A stretch of 64,000 bases of DNA. Origin: Limnohabitans sp. G3-2. Its GTDB lineage: Bacteria; Pseudomonadota; Gammaproteobacteria; Burkholderiales; Burkholderiaceae_C. How positions within the stretch are numbered: the stretch's first letter is position 1; each line of letters starts with the position of its first letter. Below the pieces are notes generated by a model. The model made no database searches. It was given only the letters and a program-made list of their open reading frames with translations, and had not been told where the DNA came from. Shown here piece after piece: positions 29,613-39,011 of this stretch. A program made the position numbers and the translations under genes. Location of the stretch: the NCBI RefSeq assembly GCF_002778275.1, contig NZ_NESG01000004.1, forward strand, positions 248,001 through 312,000, in the 5' to 3' direction.

Positions 29613-30440
29613 ATGAAAAAAATCCTCCAGTTTGTCTTTGCATTTTTGACTTTGCTCGGGTCTTTTTCCGCGGCGGCTGCTTCCCCGCAAGAAGTGGGGG
29701 TCTTGATACTTCATGGAAAGCAAGGGATGCCGGAAGGGTCGTTCAGCCCGATCAATAAGCTCTTTGATGCATTGACGTCCAGGGGATATGTGGTGAGCAG
29801 GCCAGAGATGCCATGGTCTCGCAAAAGGTATCTGGAAGGTCACTGGCAGCAAGCCATGACCGAGATCAAGACGGCCGTGGACCAGTTGAGGGCGAAGGGG
29901 GCTAAGAAAATTGTGATTGCTGGGCACAGCATCGGCAGTCCAGCAGCGTTGTCGTATGCTGCCCAAAGCCGAGATGTTGACGGTGTCGCCATGATGGCAC
30001 CTGGCCATGTACCCCTTCTTTACAGCGAATGTTTGACGCGGATTGCACCGATCTCACTGTGTGCTGTCAAAGAATCGCTCGATGAGGCCAGATCAATGAT
30101 CGCGTCAGGCAAGGGTGACCAAAAGGGCCGGTTTACAGATATCAACCAAGGTTCGAGAGTCGCTAACTTTGCAACGGCCAACGAGTTCATGAGCTACTTC
30201 GATCCAACGGGGGATGCAGAAATGTCGGTTGCTGCTCAGAAGTTACCTCCACGTACGGCCGTGCTGTGGATCATTGGATCCAATGACGCATTGGTCAAGC
30301 TTGGTAAAGGCTATGTATTTGACTCGTTGCCGCAGAACCCTAAAAGTCAGTATGTCGAGATTGGCAGCAACCACTTCCGGACACCCATGGATGGACTTGA
30401 ACACATTGTTGCCTGGGTTGATTCGATCGCCGCTCCATGA
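29613..30440 (+). CDS. Secreted alpha/beta-hydrolase
   Basis: A 275-residue protein with a Sec signal peptide (MKKILQFVFAFLTLLGSFSAAAA, cleavage probably after SAAAA) and an alpha/beta-hydrolase fold. Visible: VLILHGKQG oxyanion segment, nucleophile elbow GHSIGS (Ser in G-x-S-x-G) near residue 112, and a late IGSNHFRTP with the probable catalytic His. Likely a periplasmic esterase, lipase or peptidase; the substrate is unknown. Codon use looks less biased towards the strong local preferences than aceA or thrS, and the gene sits exactly between aceA and a decayed aceA 3' copy, which suggests an inserted or rearranged segment. Confidence 0.75.
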   Translation: MKKILQFVFAFLTLLGSFSAAAASPQEVGVLILHGKQGMPEGSFSPINKLFDALTSRGYVVSRPEMPWSRKRYLEGHWQQAMTEIKTAVDQLRAKGAKKIVIAGHSIGSPAALSYAAQSRDVDGVAMMAPGHVPLLYSECLTRIAPISLCAVKESLDEARSMIASGKGDQKGRFTDINQGSRVANFATANEFMSYFDPTGDAEMSVAAQKLPPRTAVLWIIGSNDALVKLGKGYVFDSLPQNPKSQYVEIGSNHFRTPMDGLEHIVAWVDSIAAP

Positions 30441-30513
30441 AATTTCGTGGGGCAGGGCAGGGTGATCTGTCAAGTGCTGACTTCGCTTCAACATGACGCT
30501 GCAGTTGACGTGG

Positions 30514-30648
30514 CAAGGGCTGCACCTTCGCGTCACACCAACAAGAAGTGGGCGCAGGCCACTTCGAGGACGTGATCACCGTGATCCAGGGCGGCTTGTC
30601 TTCTGTGAATGCCCTGACCGGTTCGACCGAGAAGAGCAGTTCCACCGA
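30514..30648 (+). pseudogene. Degenerate copy of the aceA 3' end
   Basis: Aligning with aceA 29184-29306, this stretch matches about 105 of 123 bases by my hand count, including GAAGTGGGCGC and GAAGAGCAGTTCCAC. Translation reads FASHQQEVGAGHFEDV, then GGLSSVNALTGSTE, against aceA FVSHQQEVGAGYFDDV and GGSSSVKALTGSTE. One base is missing in the Glu-Glu run, shifting the frame, and the stop TGA is CGA. Similarity fades upstream of about 30514. Roughly ten of the differences are synonymous, so the source was a functional, already diverged isocitrate lyase gene before decay. Confidence 0.85.
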
Positions 30649-30670
30649 GCCATTTTGGTGTGCTGAAGGT

Positions 30671-30736
30671 GAGGGCGGCGTAAAATCCGCCCTCAGCGTT
30701 TAGACATTCCTTCCAAGCGCGGCCTGAGCCGCGCTT
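30671..30736 (+). promoter_or_regulatory. thrS leader with two strong hairpins
   Basis: Hairpin A at 30671-30694 (GAGGGCGG/CCGCCCTC) has TAAAAT in its loop, possibly the thrS -10 box. Hairpin B at 30715-30736 is a perfect nine-bp stem AAGCGCGGC/GCCGCGCTT with a CTGA loop followed by TATTATTT, terminator-like, ending 16 bases before the thrS ATG. No clear Shine-Dalgarno lies between. It could be a terminator for upstream transcription or an attenuator/operator controlling thrS; E. coli ThrRS represses its own leader by another structure. Confidence 0.5.
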
Positions 30737-30752
30737 TATTATTTGTAGACAC

Positions 30753-32672
30753 ATGGTTCAGATCACTCTCCCCGACGGCTCCTTGCGAGAATTTCCAGGT
30801 CCTGTGACCGTGGCCGAAGTGGCCGCTTCTATTGGCGCTGGTTTGGCCAAAGCTGCTTTAGGCGGCAAGGTCGACGGCCAACTGGTGGACACCAGTTTCA
30901 GCATGACGGCCAACGCCCATTTGGCCATCGTGACCGCCAAAGACGCCGAGGGCCTGGAGCTGATTCGCCATTCAACGGCTCACCTGTTGGCCTATGCCGT
31001 GAAGGATTTGTTCCCCGAGGCGCAAGTCACCATCGGCCCCGTGATCGACAACGGTTTTTATTACGACTTCTCGTACTCGCGTCCTTTCACGCCAGACGAC
31101 CTGGTCAACATCGAAAAACGCATGACCGAGCTGGCGGGCAAGGACGAGCCAGTGGTGCGCCGAGTTTTGCCGCGCGACGAGGCGGTGGCCTATTTCAAAG
31201 GTCTGGGCGAGCATTACAAGGCCGAAATCATTGCCAGCATTCCGGCCGATCAGGACGTCAGCCTCTACCGCGAAGGCCGTTTTGAGGACCTGTGCCGCGG
31301 CCCCCATGTGCCCAGTACGGGCAAACTCAAGCACTTCAAACTCATGAAAGTGGCGGGCGCCTACTGGCGCGGTGACAGCAAAAACGAAATGCTGCAGCGC
31401 GTCTACGGCACGGCCTGGGCCAGCAAGGATGACCTGCAGCAGTACCTGGTGCGCCTGGAAGAAGCTGAAAAGCGCGACCACCGCAAATTGGGCCGTGAAT
31501 TGGACCTGTTCCACATCGACGAGCATGCGCCGGGTCTGGTGTTTTGGCATCCCAAAGGGTGGACTGTCTGGCAAACGATTGAGCAGTACATGCGCCAGGT
31601 GTACCGTGACAACGGGTACCAAGAGGTCAAAGGCCCGCAGATCATCGACAAGAGCCTGTGGGAAAAGACGGGGCATTGGGACAAGTACCGTGACAACATG
31701 TTCACGACCGAGTCGGAAAAGCGCGACTACGCCCTCAAACCGATGAATTGCCCGGGTCACATCCTGATTTTCAAGCAGGGCATCAAGAGCTACCGTGACT
31801 TGCCCTTGCGCTATGGCGAGTTCGGCCAGTGCCACCGCAACGAGCCTTCGGGCGGTTTGCACGGCATCATGCGTGTGCGCGGTTTCACTCAGGACGATGG
31901 CCACATCTTCTGTACCGAGGACCAGATCCTGCCCGAGTGCGGTACCTTCACCAAGGTGCTCAAGAAGGTCTATGCCGACTTTGGTTTCACCGACATCTTG
32001 TACAAAGTGTCCACACGTCCTGCTGCCCGTATCGGTTCAGATGAGTTGTGGGACAAGGCCGAAAAAGCTTTGATGGACAGCTTGCGTGCGTCAGGATGCG
32101 AATTCGTGATTTCGCAAGGCGACGGTGCGTTCTACGGGCCAAAGATCGAATACACCCTGAAAGACGCCATTGGCCGTGAGTGGCAGTGCGGCACGATTCA
32201 GGTGGACTTCAACCTGTCTGAGCGCCTGGACGCTGAATACACCGCCGAAGACGGCAGCCGCCAACGCCCGGTGATTCTGCACCGCGCCATTGTGGGCAGC
32301 ATGGAGCGTTTCATCGGCATTTTGATCGAGCAGCATGCCGGCGCCTTGCCCACCTGGCTGGCCCCCATCCATGTGTCCGTCTTGAACATCACCGATGCCC
32401 AAGCCGATTACTGTCGTGAAATCGCTGCAAAACTGCAAAAATCAGTGTCAAATCAAGGCCTTAGGGTGGATTTGGACCTGCGTAACGAGAAAATCACGTA
32501 TAAAATACGCGAGCATTCGTTGCAAAAGCTGCCTTACATCCTTGTCGCTGGCGACAAAGAGAAGGCAGCAGGTACCGTCGCAGTGCGCGCCCGAGGCAAC
32601 AAAGACCTCGGTGTGATGTCGATCGATGCGTTCATTGAACTCATTGCAGCCGACATTGCTTCTAAAGCCTGA
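30753..32672 (+). CDS. thrS: Threonyl-tRNA synthetase
   Basis: Class II synthetase charging tRNA-Thr, 639 residues, full bacterial length. TGS domain (1-60), editing domain with HSTAHLL and [11 protein letters not shown], catalytic core with motif 2 [19 protein letters not shown] and NCPGH zinc-site residue, motif 3 [13 protein letters not shown], and anticodon-binding domain ending in the conserved [10 protein letters not shown]. It heads the translation cluster thrS-infC-rpmI-rplT-pheS-pheT-ihfA. Expression may be tuned by the hairpin leader immediately upstream. Confidence 0.97.
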   Translation: MVQITLPDGSLREFPGPVTVAEVAASIGAGLAKAALGGKVDGQLVDTSFSMTANAHLAIVTAKDAEGLELIRHSTAHLLAYAVKDLFPEAQVTIGPVIDNGFYYDFSYSRPFTPDDLVNIEKRMTELAGKDEPVVRRVLPRDEAVAYFKGLGEHYKAEIIASIPADQDVSLYREGRFEDLCRGPHVPSTGKLKHFKLMKVAGAYWRGDSKNEMLQRVYGTAWASKDDLQQYLVRLEEAEKRDHRKLGRELDLFHIDEHAPGLVFWHPKGWTVWQTIEQYMRQVYRDNGYQEVKGPQIIDKSLWEKTGHWDKYRDNMFTTESEKRDYALKPMNCPGHILIFKQGIKSYRDLPLRYGEFGQCHRNEPSGGLHGIMRVRGFTQDDGHIFCTEDQILPECGTFTKVLKKVYADFGFTDILYKVSTRPAARIGSDELWDKAEKALMDSLRASGCEFVISQGDGAFYGPKIEYTLKDAIGREWQCGTIQVDFNLSERLDAEYTAEDGSRQRPVILHRAIVGSMERFIGILIEQHAGALPTWLAPIHVSVLNITDAQADYCREIAAKLQKSVSNQGLRVDLDLRNEKITYKIREHSLQKLPYILVAGDKEKAAGTVAVRARGNKDLGVMSIDAFIELIAADIASKA

Positions 32673-32758
32673 AGGTGTTTTTCGCCACAAGCTTTGGCCC
32701 GTGGGCACAAAGATGGATGGGCTGCTTGTTGCAGTTTTGTTCCGTAAAGGATTGAGTC

Positions 32759-33358
32759 ATCGCTACCGAATTTCGTGATCGTCGCCACCGCGAAGAACGT
32801 AAACACCGTTTGAACCGTGAAATCATGGCCCCTGAGGTCCGTGTTTCCGGCCCTGAAAATGAGCCGATGGGCATTTTGTCCTTGGCCGAGGCCTTGCGCC
32901 TTGCAGGTGAGATGGATGTGGACTTGGTTGAAATTGCCGCCACAGCCACGCCTCCGGTATGCCGTCTGATGGACTATGGCAAGTTCAAATACCAAGAGCA
33001 AAAGCGTGCGGCAGAAGCCAAAGCCAAGCAGACGGTCATTGACATCAAAGAAGTCAAATTCCGTCCCGGTACTGACGATGGTGACTACAACATCAAAATG
33101 CGCAACATTCGCCGCTTTTTGGCCGATGGTGACAAGTGCAAGATCACATTGCGTTTCCGTGGTCGCGAGATCACCCACCAAGAGTTGGGCATGGATTTGC
33201 TGAACCGGATTCGTGACGAACTGGCCGACTCGATCATCGTGGAGCAGTTTCCCAAATTGGAAGGCCGCCAAATGATCATGATGATTGCACCTGGCCGTAA
33301 AAAGCCGGTTGCGGGTGGCAAGGCGGCAGATGCGTCTGCGCCTGCTGAGACAGCATAA
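32759..33358 (+). CDS. infC: Translation initiation factor IF-3 (ATC start)
   Basis: IF-3, 199 residues, binds the 30S subunit and enforces start-codon choice. The first ATG in frame (32825) would remove conserved residues; the N-terminus [21 protein letters not shown] begins at an ATC at 32759, preceded by AAAGGA (32746-32751) at correct spacing and by an in-frame stop at 32753. A rare ATT/ATC/ATA start is the basis of infC autoregulation in E. coli, since IF-3 itself discriminates against such codons. Both IF-3 domains are complete; the C-terminal tail is Ala/Lys-rich. Start set by homology and ribosome site. Confidence 0.95.
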   Translation: MATEFRDRRHREERKHRLNREIMAPEVRVSGPENEPMGILSLAEALRLAGEMDVDLVEIAATATPPVCRLMDYGKFKYQEQKRAAEAKAKQTVIDIKEVKFRPGTDDGDYNIKMRNIRRFLADGDKCKITLRFRGREITHQELGMDLLNRIRDELADSIIVEQFPKLEGRQMIMMIAPGRKKPVAGGKAADASAPAETA

Positions 33359-33368
33359 ACAGAATTTG

Positions 33369-33419
33369 ATCGGCCTTCGGGCCGATTGGGTCGAGAGTCA
33401 CTTTCGGGTGACTCTTGTT
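33369..33419 (+). promoter_or_regulatory. Two hairpins between infC and rpmI
   Basis: Hairpin 1: ATCGGCC-TTCG-GGCCGAT (33369-33386). Hairpin 2: AGAGTCAC/GTGACTCT (33394-33415) followed by TGTTA. In E. coli, L20 binds structures in this leader to repress rpmI-rplT; the second hairpin could also be a weak terminator. Function here is inferred from location. Confidence 0.45.
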
Positions 33420-33493
33420 AAAAGTGGCTCGGGGCCAACAAGGCTGCAAATTTTTTGCAGACGCCTCGCGAGCACAATTAAAGGAGCATTGAT

Positions 33494-33697
33494 ATGCCCA
33501 AGATGAAGACCAAAAGCAGTGCTAAAAAGCGCTTCCGTGTTCGTCCCGGTGGAACCGTTAAACGCGGCCAAGCCTTCAAACGTCACATCCTGACCAAGAA
33601 GACCACCAAAAACAAGCGTCACCTTCGCGGTGCAGTTGCTGTGCATGAGACCAATATGGGTCACATCGCTCAGATGCTGCCCATGGCTGGCCTGTAA
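33494..33697 (+). CDS. rpmI: 50S ribosomal protein L35
   Basis: L35, 67 residues, highly basic: [16 protein letters not shown] start, [16 protein letters not shown] middle. Small late-assembly protein of the large subunit. GGAG at 33482-33485 precedes the start. Followed by rplT after 25 bases. Confidence 0.97.
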   Translation: MPKMKTKSSAKKRFRVRPGGTVKRGQAFKRHILTKKTTKNKRHLRGAVAVHETNMGHIAQMLPMAGL

Positions 33698-33722
33698 TTA
33701 CTGACGAACAAGGAGAATAAAT

Positions 33723-34085
33723 ATGCCTCGCGTTAAACGTGGTGTAACGGCACGCGCCCGTCACAAGAAAGTTTTGGCCCTTGCAAAAGGTTTCCGCGGT
33801 CGCCGCGGCAATGTCTTCCGCATCGCCAAACAGGCGGTGATGAAGGCTGGCCAATACGCCTACCGTGACCGCCGCACCAAAAAGCGTGTGTTCCGTCAGT
33901 TGTGGATTGCCCGTATCAACGCCGCTGCGCGTGAATGCGGTCTGACCTACAGCCAGTTCGCCAACGGCCTGAAAAAGGCTGTCATCGAAATCGACCGTAA
34001 GATGCTGGCGGACATCGCCGTGCACGACAAGGCCGCTTTTGCTGGCATCGTGAACCAAGTCAAAGCCAAACTGGCCGCAGCTTGA
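33723..34085 (+). CDS. rplT: 50S ribosomal protein L20
   Basis: L20, 120 residues: [23 protein letters not shown] at the start (shown split: [15 protein letters not shown], then [12 protein letters not shown]), followed by [14 protein letters not shown]. Early-assembly 23S rRNA binder and, in E. coli, the autorepressor of rpmI-rplT. Ribosome site AAGGAG at 33710-33715. A strong terminator-like hairpin lies between this gene and pheS. Confidence 0.96.
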   Translation: MPRVKRGVTARARHKKVLALAKGFRGRRGNVFRIAKQAVMKAGQYAYRDRRTKKRVFRQLWIARINAAARECGLTYSQFANGLKKAVIEIDRKMLADIAVHDKAAFAGIVNQVKAKLAAA

Positions 34086-34131
34086 GTTCATGAGTGGCAT
34101 GGGCCTTTGGGCCTGTGCCGCGCACTCGATC

Positions 34132-34170
34132 AAAGGGATTGAGGCTCGCAAAAGCTTCAATCCCTTTTTT
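34132..34170 (+). terminator. Terminator or attenuator between rplT and pheS
   Basis: Stem AAAGGGATTGA/TCAATCCCTTT extended by GGC/GCT-type pairs, then a six-T run, ending 35 bases before pheS. E. coli pheST is controlled by attenuation at this place through the pheM leader. A Phe-rich leader peptide is not evident here, so a plain or partial terminator with read-through is the simpler reading. Confidence 0.75.
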
Positions 34171-34205
34171 GTTCTTTCTCACACAGATCACCGATCTCCC
34201 ACACC

Positions 34206-35243
34206 ATGAACGAGCTGGACACCCTGGTCGAATCCGCCCGCCAGAGTTTTGTGCAGGCACTGACACCTGCTGACCTCGAAAACGCCAAAGCCCTGTTTCT
34301 GGGCAAAGCTGGACGCATCACCGAGCTGATGAAGGGCATGGCCGCTCTGAGCGTGGAAGACAAGAAAACCCGAGGCGCCGCCATCAACCTCGCCAAGCAG
34401 GCCATCGAGTCGGCGCTGAATGAGCGGCGTCAATGCCTGGCTGACGCCGAGTTGCAAGCCCAGCTCAAGGCCGAGGCGTTGGATGTGAGTTTGCCCGGTC
34501 GCAGCGCCAACGTGGGCGGATTGCACCCCGTCTCCCTCACACTCGAGCGGGTCGAAAACATTTTTGGCTCCATGGGCTTTGAAGTGGCCCAGGGCCCCGA
34601 GATCGAGACCGACTGGTTCAACTTCACCGCGCTCAATACGCCCGAAGACCACCCAGCCCGATCCATGCACGACACTTTCTATGTTGAAGGCGGTCATCTG
34701 CTGCGCACACACACCAGCCCCATGCAAATTCGCCATGCGGTGCAGCACGTCAAACGCTACAAAAACCAACTCGACGCGGGCCAAGGGATGCCCGAAATCC
34801 GCGTGATCGCGCCGGGCCGTACCTACCGCGTGGACAGCGACGCCACCCATTCGCCCATGTTCCACCAGTGCGAAGGCCTGTGGATTGGCGAGAACGTGAG
34901 CTTCAAGGACCTCAAGGTCGTGGTCACGGATTTTTGCCGCACTTTCTTCGAAAGCGACGATCTGGTGCTGCGCTTTCGCCCCAGCTTCTTCCCCTTCACC
35001 GAACCCAGCGCCGAGATCGACATCCAGTTCCAGAGCGGCCCGCTGGCCGGTCGCTGGCTTGAAGTGGGCGGCTCCGGTCAGGTGCACCCGAATGTGGTGC
35101 GCAACATGGGCTTGGACCCCGAACGATTCATCGGCTTTGCCTTTGGCATGGGCATGGACCGCTTCACCATGCTGCGCTACGGCGTGAACGACCTGCGCCT
35201 GTTCTTTGATGGCGATGTGCGCTTCCTGAGCCAGTTCCAGTAA
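34206..35243 (+). CDS. pheS: Phenylalanyl-tRNA synthetase alpha chain
   Basis: Catalytic subunit of the alpha2-beta2 PheRS, 345 residues. N-terminal coiled-coil (1-90), then class II core: [20 protein letters not shown], motif 2 HTSPMQIRH...[22 protein letters not shown], and motif 3 [14 protein letters not shown] at the C-terminus. pheT follows after 27 bases, and its start sequence [11 protein letters not shown] confirms the pair. Confidence 0.97.
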   Translation: MNELDTLVESARQSFVQALTPADLENAKALFLGKAGRITELMKGMAALSVEDKKTRGAAINLAKQAIESALNERRQCLADAELQAQLKAEALDVSLPGRSANVGGLHPVSLTLERVENIFGSMGFEVAQGPEIETDWFNFTALNTPEDHPARSMHDTFYVEGGHLLRTHTSPMQIRHAVQHVKRYKNQLDAGQGMPEIRVIAPGRTYRVDSDATHSPMFHQCEGLWIGENVSFKDLKVVVTDFCRTFFESDDLVLRFRPSFFPFTEPSAEIDIQFQSGPLAGRWLEVGGSGQVHPNVVRNMGLDPERFIGFAFGMGMDRFTMLRYGVNDLRLFFDGDVRFLSQFQ

Positions 35244-35270
35244 TTCCCTTCCAAGTCCGAGACACGAGAC

Positions 35271-37700
35271 ATGCAATTTCCTGAATCCTGGTTGCGCGAA
35301 TTCTGCAACCCGTCCCTGACGACCCAGCAACTGGCCGACACCCTGACCATGGCCGGTCTCGAAGTGGAAGAGCTCGAGCCCGTGGCACCGCCGTTCACGA
35401 AAATCGTGGTCGGTGAAATCAAGGAGGCCGTGCAGCACCCCAATGCCGACCGCCTGCGTGTTTGCCAAGTGGATGTGGGGCAGGGCGCCTTGCTGAACAT
35501 TGTTTGCGGTGCACCCAACGCACGCGTGGGCATTCGCGTGCCTTGTGCCATGGTGGGGGCCGAGTTGCCGCCTGGCGAAGACGGCAAGCCTTTCGTGATC
35601 AAGGTCGGCAAGCTGCGCGGTGTTGAAAGTCAGGGCATGCTGTGCTCAGCCAAGGAGCTGCAAATTGCCGATGACCATGGTGGATTGCTCGAGTTGCCTG
35701 CAGATGCGCCCCTGGGTCAGGACATTCGCCAGTACCTGAACCTGGACGACACCCTGATGACGCTCAAGCTCACGCCCAACCTGGCGCATTGCCTGAGCGT
35801 GTACGGCATCGCCCGCGAAGTCTCGGCCTTGACCGGCGCCCCTTTGAAGGCCCCGACTTTCCCGGCTGTGGCCACCCAGATCAGTGACCAGCTCGCGGTG
35901 CGGGTGCAGGCCCTGGACCTGTGCGGCCGTTTCAGCGGGCGTGTGGTCAAGGGCGTGAACACCCAGGCCCAAACGCCGCAGTGGATGGTGGACCGTTTGG
36001 CGCGTTGCGGCCAGCGCAGCGTGAGCCCGCTGGTGGACATCTCCAATTACGTGATGTTCGAGTTCGGGCGTCCCTCGCACATTTTCGACCTCGACAAGAT
36101 CCACGGTGGCCTGCAGGTGCGCTGGGGCCAGCCCGGGGAGTCGCTCAAGCTGCTCAATGGCAATACCGTGACGGTGGACGAGAAGGTGGGTGTGATTGCC
36201 GACGACAGCCAGGTCGAGTCGCTCGCCGGCATCATGGGCGGCGACGCCACCGCCGTGTCCGACGGCACCCACAACATCTACATCGAAGCCGCCTTTTGGT
36301 GGCCCACATCCATCGCGGGACGTTCGCGCCGCTACAACTTTTCGACCGATGCCGGTCACCGTTTCGAGCGAGGCGTTGACCCGCAGCTGACGGTGGAGCA
36401 CATCGAGCGCATCACCCAGCTGGTGCTCGACATCTGCGGCACGCCCGGCACCCAGGTTGGCCCCATCGACGACCAGATTTTGAACATCCCTGCGAGCCGC
36501 CCCGTCACCTTGCGCGTGGCCCGTGCGGTCAAGGTCATCGGCATGCCCCTGACGCAGCAGCAATGCGCCGATGCGCTGCGCGGCCTGGGTTTGCAGGTTA
36601 CAGAAGCTGATGGCACGGTCACCGTGACGCCTCCGAGCTTCCGTTTTGACCTGCAGATCGAGGAAGATTTGATTGAGGAAGTGGCCCGCATGGTGGGCTA
36701 CAACAACCTGCCGACCCACCCGCCCCTGGCGCCGATCACGGCCAAGGTGCGTCCCGAGACCGAGCGCAGCCCGTCGGCCGTGCGCCGCGCCATCGCGGCG
36801 CTGGGTTACCAGGAAACCATCAATTTCAGCTTTGTCGAAGAAGCCTGGGAGCGCGACCTGGCCGGTAACGCCAACCCGATTCGCCTGCTCAACCCGATCG
36901 CGAGCCAGATGAGCGTGATGCGCTCGGGCCTGATCGGCTCGCTCTTGCAGGTCGTCAAGTTCAACGCGGACCGCAAGGCTGACCGCGTGCGCGTGTTTGA
37001 GTTGGGACGCGTGTTCCTGCGCAATGCCGCCGTGCAAAGCACCGACACCACGGTGGACGGCTTTGACCAGCCCATGCGCGTGGCCGGCATGGCTTGGGGT
37101 CCTGTAGAACCCTTGAGCTGGCAAGGCAAAGCCCGTCACGTCGATTTTTACGATGTCAAAGCCGATGTGGAACGGTTGCTGGCCCCGCGCAAAGCTGAGT
37201 TTTTCGCCTCGGAGCATCCGGCCTTGCATCCCGGTCGTTCGGCGCGCGTGGTGCTGGAGGGTGTGGACATTGGCCACGTCGGCGAGTTGCATCCCCGCTG
37301 GCGTCAGGCCTGGGAACTGAGCAGTGCCCCCGTGGTGTTTGAGTTGTCCCTGGACGCCGTCATCGCACGCCAGGTCCCTGTGGCCCAAAGCGTGGCCAAG
37401 CATCAACCGGTTGAGCGCGACATCGCCGTCATCGTGAGCGAGCAGGTCACGCACGCCCAGTTGATGAACGCCATCCACTCGGCACCGACACAAGGCCTGC
37501 TGCGCGACGTTGTTTTGTTTGACATTTACCGACCCAAGGCCGAATCGACCGGTGGTTTGGCTGTGGGTGAGAAAAGCCTGGCTGTACGCCTGAGCTTGCA
37601 CAGCGATGAGGCCACCCTGACCGAAGCACAAATCGATGACGCGATGAACGCAGTGCTGGCTCAGTTGACGCAGCAAGTCGCTGCCCGACTGCGTTCCTGA
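35271..37700 (+). CDS. pheT: Phenylalanyl-tRNA synthetase beta chain
   Basis: Editing and tRNA-binding subunit of PheRS, 809 residues. Domains: OB/EMAP tRNA-binding domain (about 40-150), B3/B4 editing domain (about 215-390, with [15 protein letters not shown] [14 protein letters not shown]), B5 (about 405-475), inactive catalytic-like core, and C-terminal ferredoxin-fold anticodon-binding domain (about 715-808). The stop is seven bases before ihfA, the common pheST-ihfA order in Proteobacteria. Confidence 0.97.
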   Translation: MQFPESWLREFCNPSLTTQQLADTLTMAGLEVEELEPVAPPFTKIVVGEIKEAVQHPNADRLRVCQVDVGQGALLNIVCGAPNARVGIRVPCAMVGAELPPGEDGKPFVIKVGKLRGVESQGMLCSAKELQIADDHGGLLELPADAPLGQDIRQYLNLDDTLMTLKLTPNLAHCLSVYGIAREVSALTGAPLKAPTFPAVATQISDQLAVRVQALDLCGRFSGRVVKGVNTQAQTPQWMVDRLARCGQRSVSPLVDISNYVMFEFGRPSHIFDLDKIHGGLQVRWGQPGESLKLLNGNTVTVDEKVGVIADDSQVESLAGIMGGDATAVSDGTHNIYIEAAFWWPTSIAGRSRRYNFSTDAGHRFERGVDPQLTVEHIERITQLVLDICGTPGTQVGPIDDQILNIPASRPVTLRVARAVKVIGMPLTQQQCADALRGLGLQVTEADGTVTVTPPSFRFDLQIEEDLIEEVARMVGYNNLPTHPPLAPITAKVRPETERSPSAVRRAIAALGYQETINFSFVEEAWERDLAGNANPIRLLNPIASQMSVMRSGLIGSLLQVVKFNADRKADRVRVFELGRVFLRNAAVQSTDTTVDGFDQPMRVAGMAWGPVEPLSWQGKARHVDFYDVKADVERLLAPRKAEFFASEHPALHPGRSARVVLEGVDIGHVGELHPRWRQAWELSSAPVVFELSLDAVIARQVPVAQSVAKHQPVERDIAVIVSEQVTHAQLMNAIHSAPTQGLLRDVVLFDIYRPKAESTGGLAVGEKSLAVRLSLHSDEATLTEAQIDDAMNAVLAQLTQQVAARLRS

Positions 37701-37707
37701 GGTCGCC

Positions 37708-38058
37708 ATGCAAATCAGTTTTGAATCACTGGAAACACCGGCACTGACCAAGGCGCACCTGGCCGATTTGCTGTTTGAGCAAATTGGCCTGAACAAGCGC
37801 GAGTCGAAAGACATGGTGGATGCCTTTTTCGACCTGGTGGTGGACAGCCTGATTTCTGGAGATGACGTCAAGATTTCTGGTTTTGGCAATTTCCAGATCC
37901 GCACCAAGGCCGCGCGCCCCGGACGCAATCCGCGCACAGGAGAATTGATTCCTATTGATGCACGTCGTGTGGCGACCTTCCATGCGAGCCATAAACTCAA
38001 GGCCTTGATTCAGGGTGATGCCGTTGACGACGAAGGTGTGGAGACGGTGGGCCGCTGA
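37708..38058 (+). CDS. ihfA: Integration host factor subunit alpha
   Basis: IHF-alpha, 116 residues, DNA-bending nucleoid protein working as heterodimer with Ihf[21 protein letters not shown] at the start, [18 protein letters not shown] with the intercalating Pro loop, and [16 protein letters not shown] at the end. The C-terminal tail past [10 protein letters not shown] is about 15 residues longer than in E. coli IhfA. Located directly after pheT as in E. coli. Confidence 0.95.
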   Translation: MQISFESLETPALTKAHLADLLFEQIGLNKRESKDMVDAFFDLVVDSLISGDDVKISGFGNFQIRTKAARPGRNPRTGELIPIDARRVATFHASHKLKALIQGDAVDDEGVETVGR

Positions 38059-38081
38059 ACCATTCCTCATTGGAGCCCAGC

Positions 38082-38414
38082 ATGCTGTTCAAATTCAAAT
38101 CAAAAGCCGCCAGCGACCTCATCATGCTCGAGCCCGACGCGCGGGCCTTGCTTCAGATGATGTTGGGCAACGATCCCGTCAAGGGCATTGTGTTGGCCCA
38201 AGACTTGCCAGCTGTGATCGCCCGTCTGGAGTCCGCTTTGGCGCAAGAGTCTGCCCAACGCCAAGCGCACAAGCAGGCTGAGGGTGCATCAGCCAAAACC
38301 TTGGCGGATGATGAGAAGGATGCCGCGGTGCAAATCAGCCAACGGGCTGTACCCCTCCTGAAAATGCTCAAACGATGCCTGGCCGAGAAGGCCGACCTGG
38401 TTTGGGGCGTGTGA
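38082..38414 (+). CDS. DUF1840 domain protein
   Basis: A 110-residue soluble protein matching the betaproteobacterial DUF1840 family: MLFKFKSKAASDLIMLEPDA at the start, LQMMLGNDPVKGIVL, and a C-terminal helix AVPLLKMLKRCLAEKADLVWGV. Function unknown. ATG 38082 gives the family start; 38070 is the alternative. It follows ihfA by 23 bases and may be cotranscribed. Confidence 0.88.
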   Translation: MLFKFKSKAASDLIMLEPDARALLQMMLGNDPVKGIVLAQDLPAVIARLESALAQESAQRQAHKQAEGASAKTLADDEKDAAVQISQRAVPLLKMLKRCLAEKADLVWGV

Positions 38415-38431
38415 TCCAGGCCGCGCTCCAC

Positions 38432-38959
38432 TCAGCGTTTGAAAACAGCGCCGCTCAATTGATACCCCGCCTTGATTTGCCGTTTGGCGAACCAGCCCAC
38501 ATTCATTTCCAGCACGAAACGGACGGGTTTCTCGGAGCAGTGTGAGTCGTCGCTTTGGGGCTTCATGTCGGCGATGTTCACCACCGTTCCATCGTCGGCC
38601 ACAAAGGCTGCTGAAAGTGGAATCAGCGTGTTGCGCATCCAAAAACACTGCTGGGCGGCCTGTTCAAAGACAAACAACATGCCTTCGTGTTGCGGCATTT
38701 CTTTGCGCCACATGAGCCCAATTTGTCGCTGTTCTGGGGTTTGGGCCAACTGAACGTCCAAAACATGCATGCCCGCATTCAATTTGGTGCGAGGCAACTG
38801 AAGTTGAGGCCCCGTCTGCGCCCCCACGTTCAAGGCCAAGCCGGTCGCGACAAGAAGCAAGGCCCGCAGCCCTGAGCGCAGCCGCACAGCAAGGCGCAAA
38901 TGCGGCCAGTACAAAGTCAAGGGGCCCCAAGTCTGTGGCGAAAACGTTTGGCGGTTCAT
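38432..38959 (-). CDS. Secreted DUF192 protein
   Basis: A 175-residue exported protein. Hydrophobic signal segment at about residues 32-48 (LRALLLVATGLALNVGAQ) after a long N-region; the DUF192 domain follows, with AQTPEQRQIGLMWRKEM, MLFVFEQAAQQCFWMRNTLIPL and FVLEMNVGWFAKRQIKAG. The long N-region before the hydrophobic segment may mean that the true start is further in. DUF192 proteins are small periplasmic proteins of unknown biochemical role. Convergent with DUF1840 (17-base gap). Confidence 0.85.
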   Translation of the reverse strand: MNRQTFSPQTWGPLTLYWPHLRLAVRLRSGLRALLLVATGLALNVGAQTGPQLQLPRTKLNAGMHVLDVQLAQTPEQRQIGLMWRKEMPQHEGMLFVFEQAAQQCFWMRNTLIPLSAAFVADDGTVVNIADMKPQSDDSHCSEKPVRFVLEMNVGWFAKRQIKAGYQLSGAVFKR

Positions 38960-39011
38960 GGCTCAATCCATCAGGCATGCCAACATTGGCAAAGCCCAGA
39001 GGATAAAGCAG

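Larger units (their letters stand above)
30441..30752. other. Intergenic region hydrolase to thrS
   Basis: 312 bases without an intact gene. It contains the degenerate aceA 3' remnant (about 30514-30648) and then two strong hairpins that form the thrS leader (30671-30736). Nothing else recognisable. Confidence 0.6.

Noticed and set aside
34093..34210. Small open frame (ATG 34090 region) with a few Phe codons over the pheS terminator
   Set aside because: The Phe codons TTC and TTT TTT are the terminator arm and T run themselves, and there is no ribosome site; not convincing as a pheM-like leader peptide.
35646..38000. 784-residue minus-strand open frame over pheT and ihfA
   Set aside because: Antisense shadow of pheT; no recognisable domain and His/Arg/Gln-rich.
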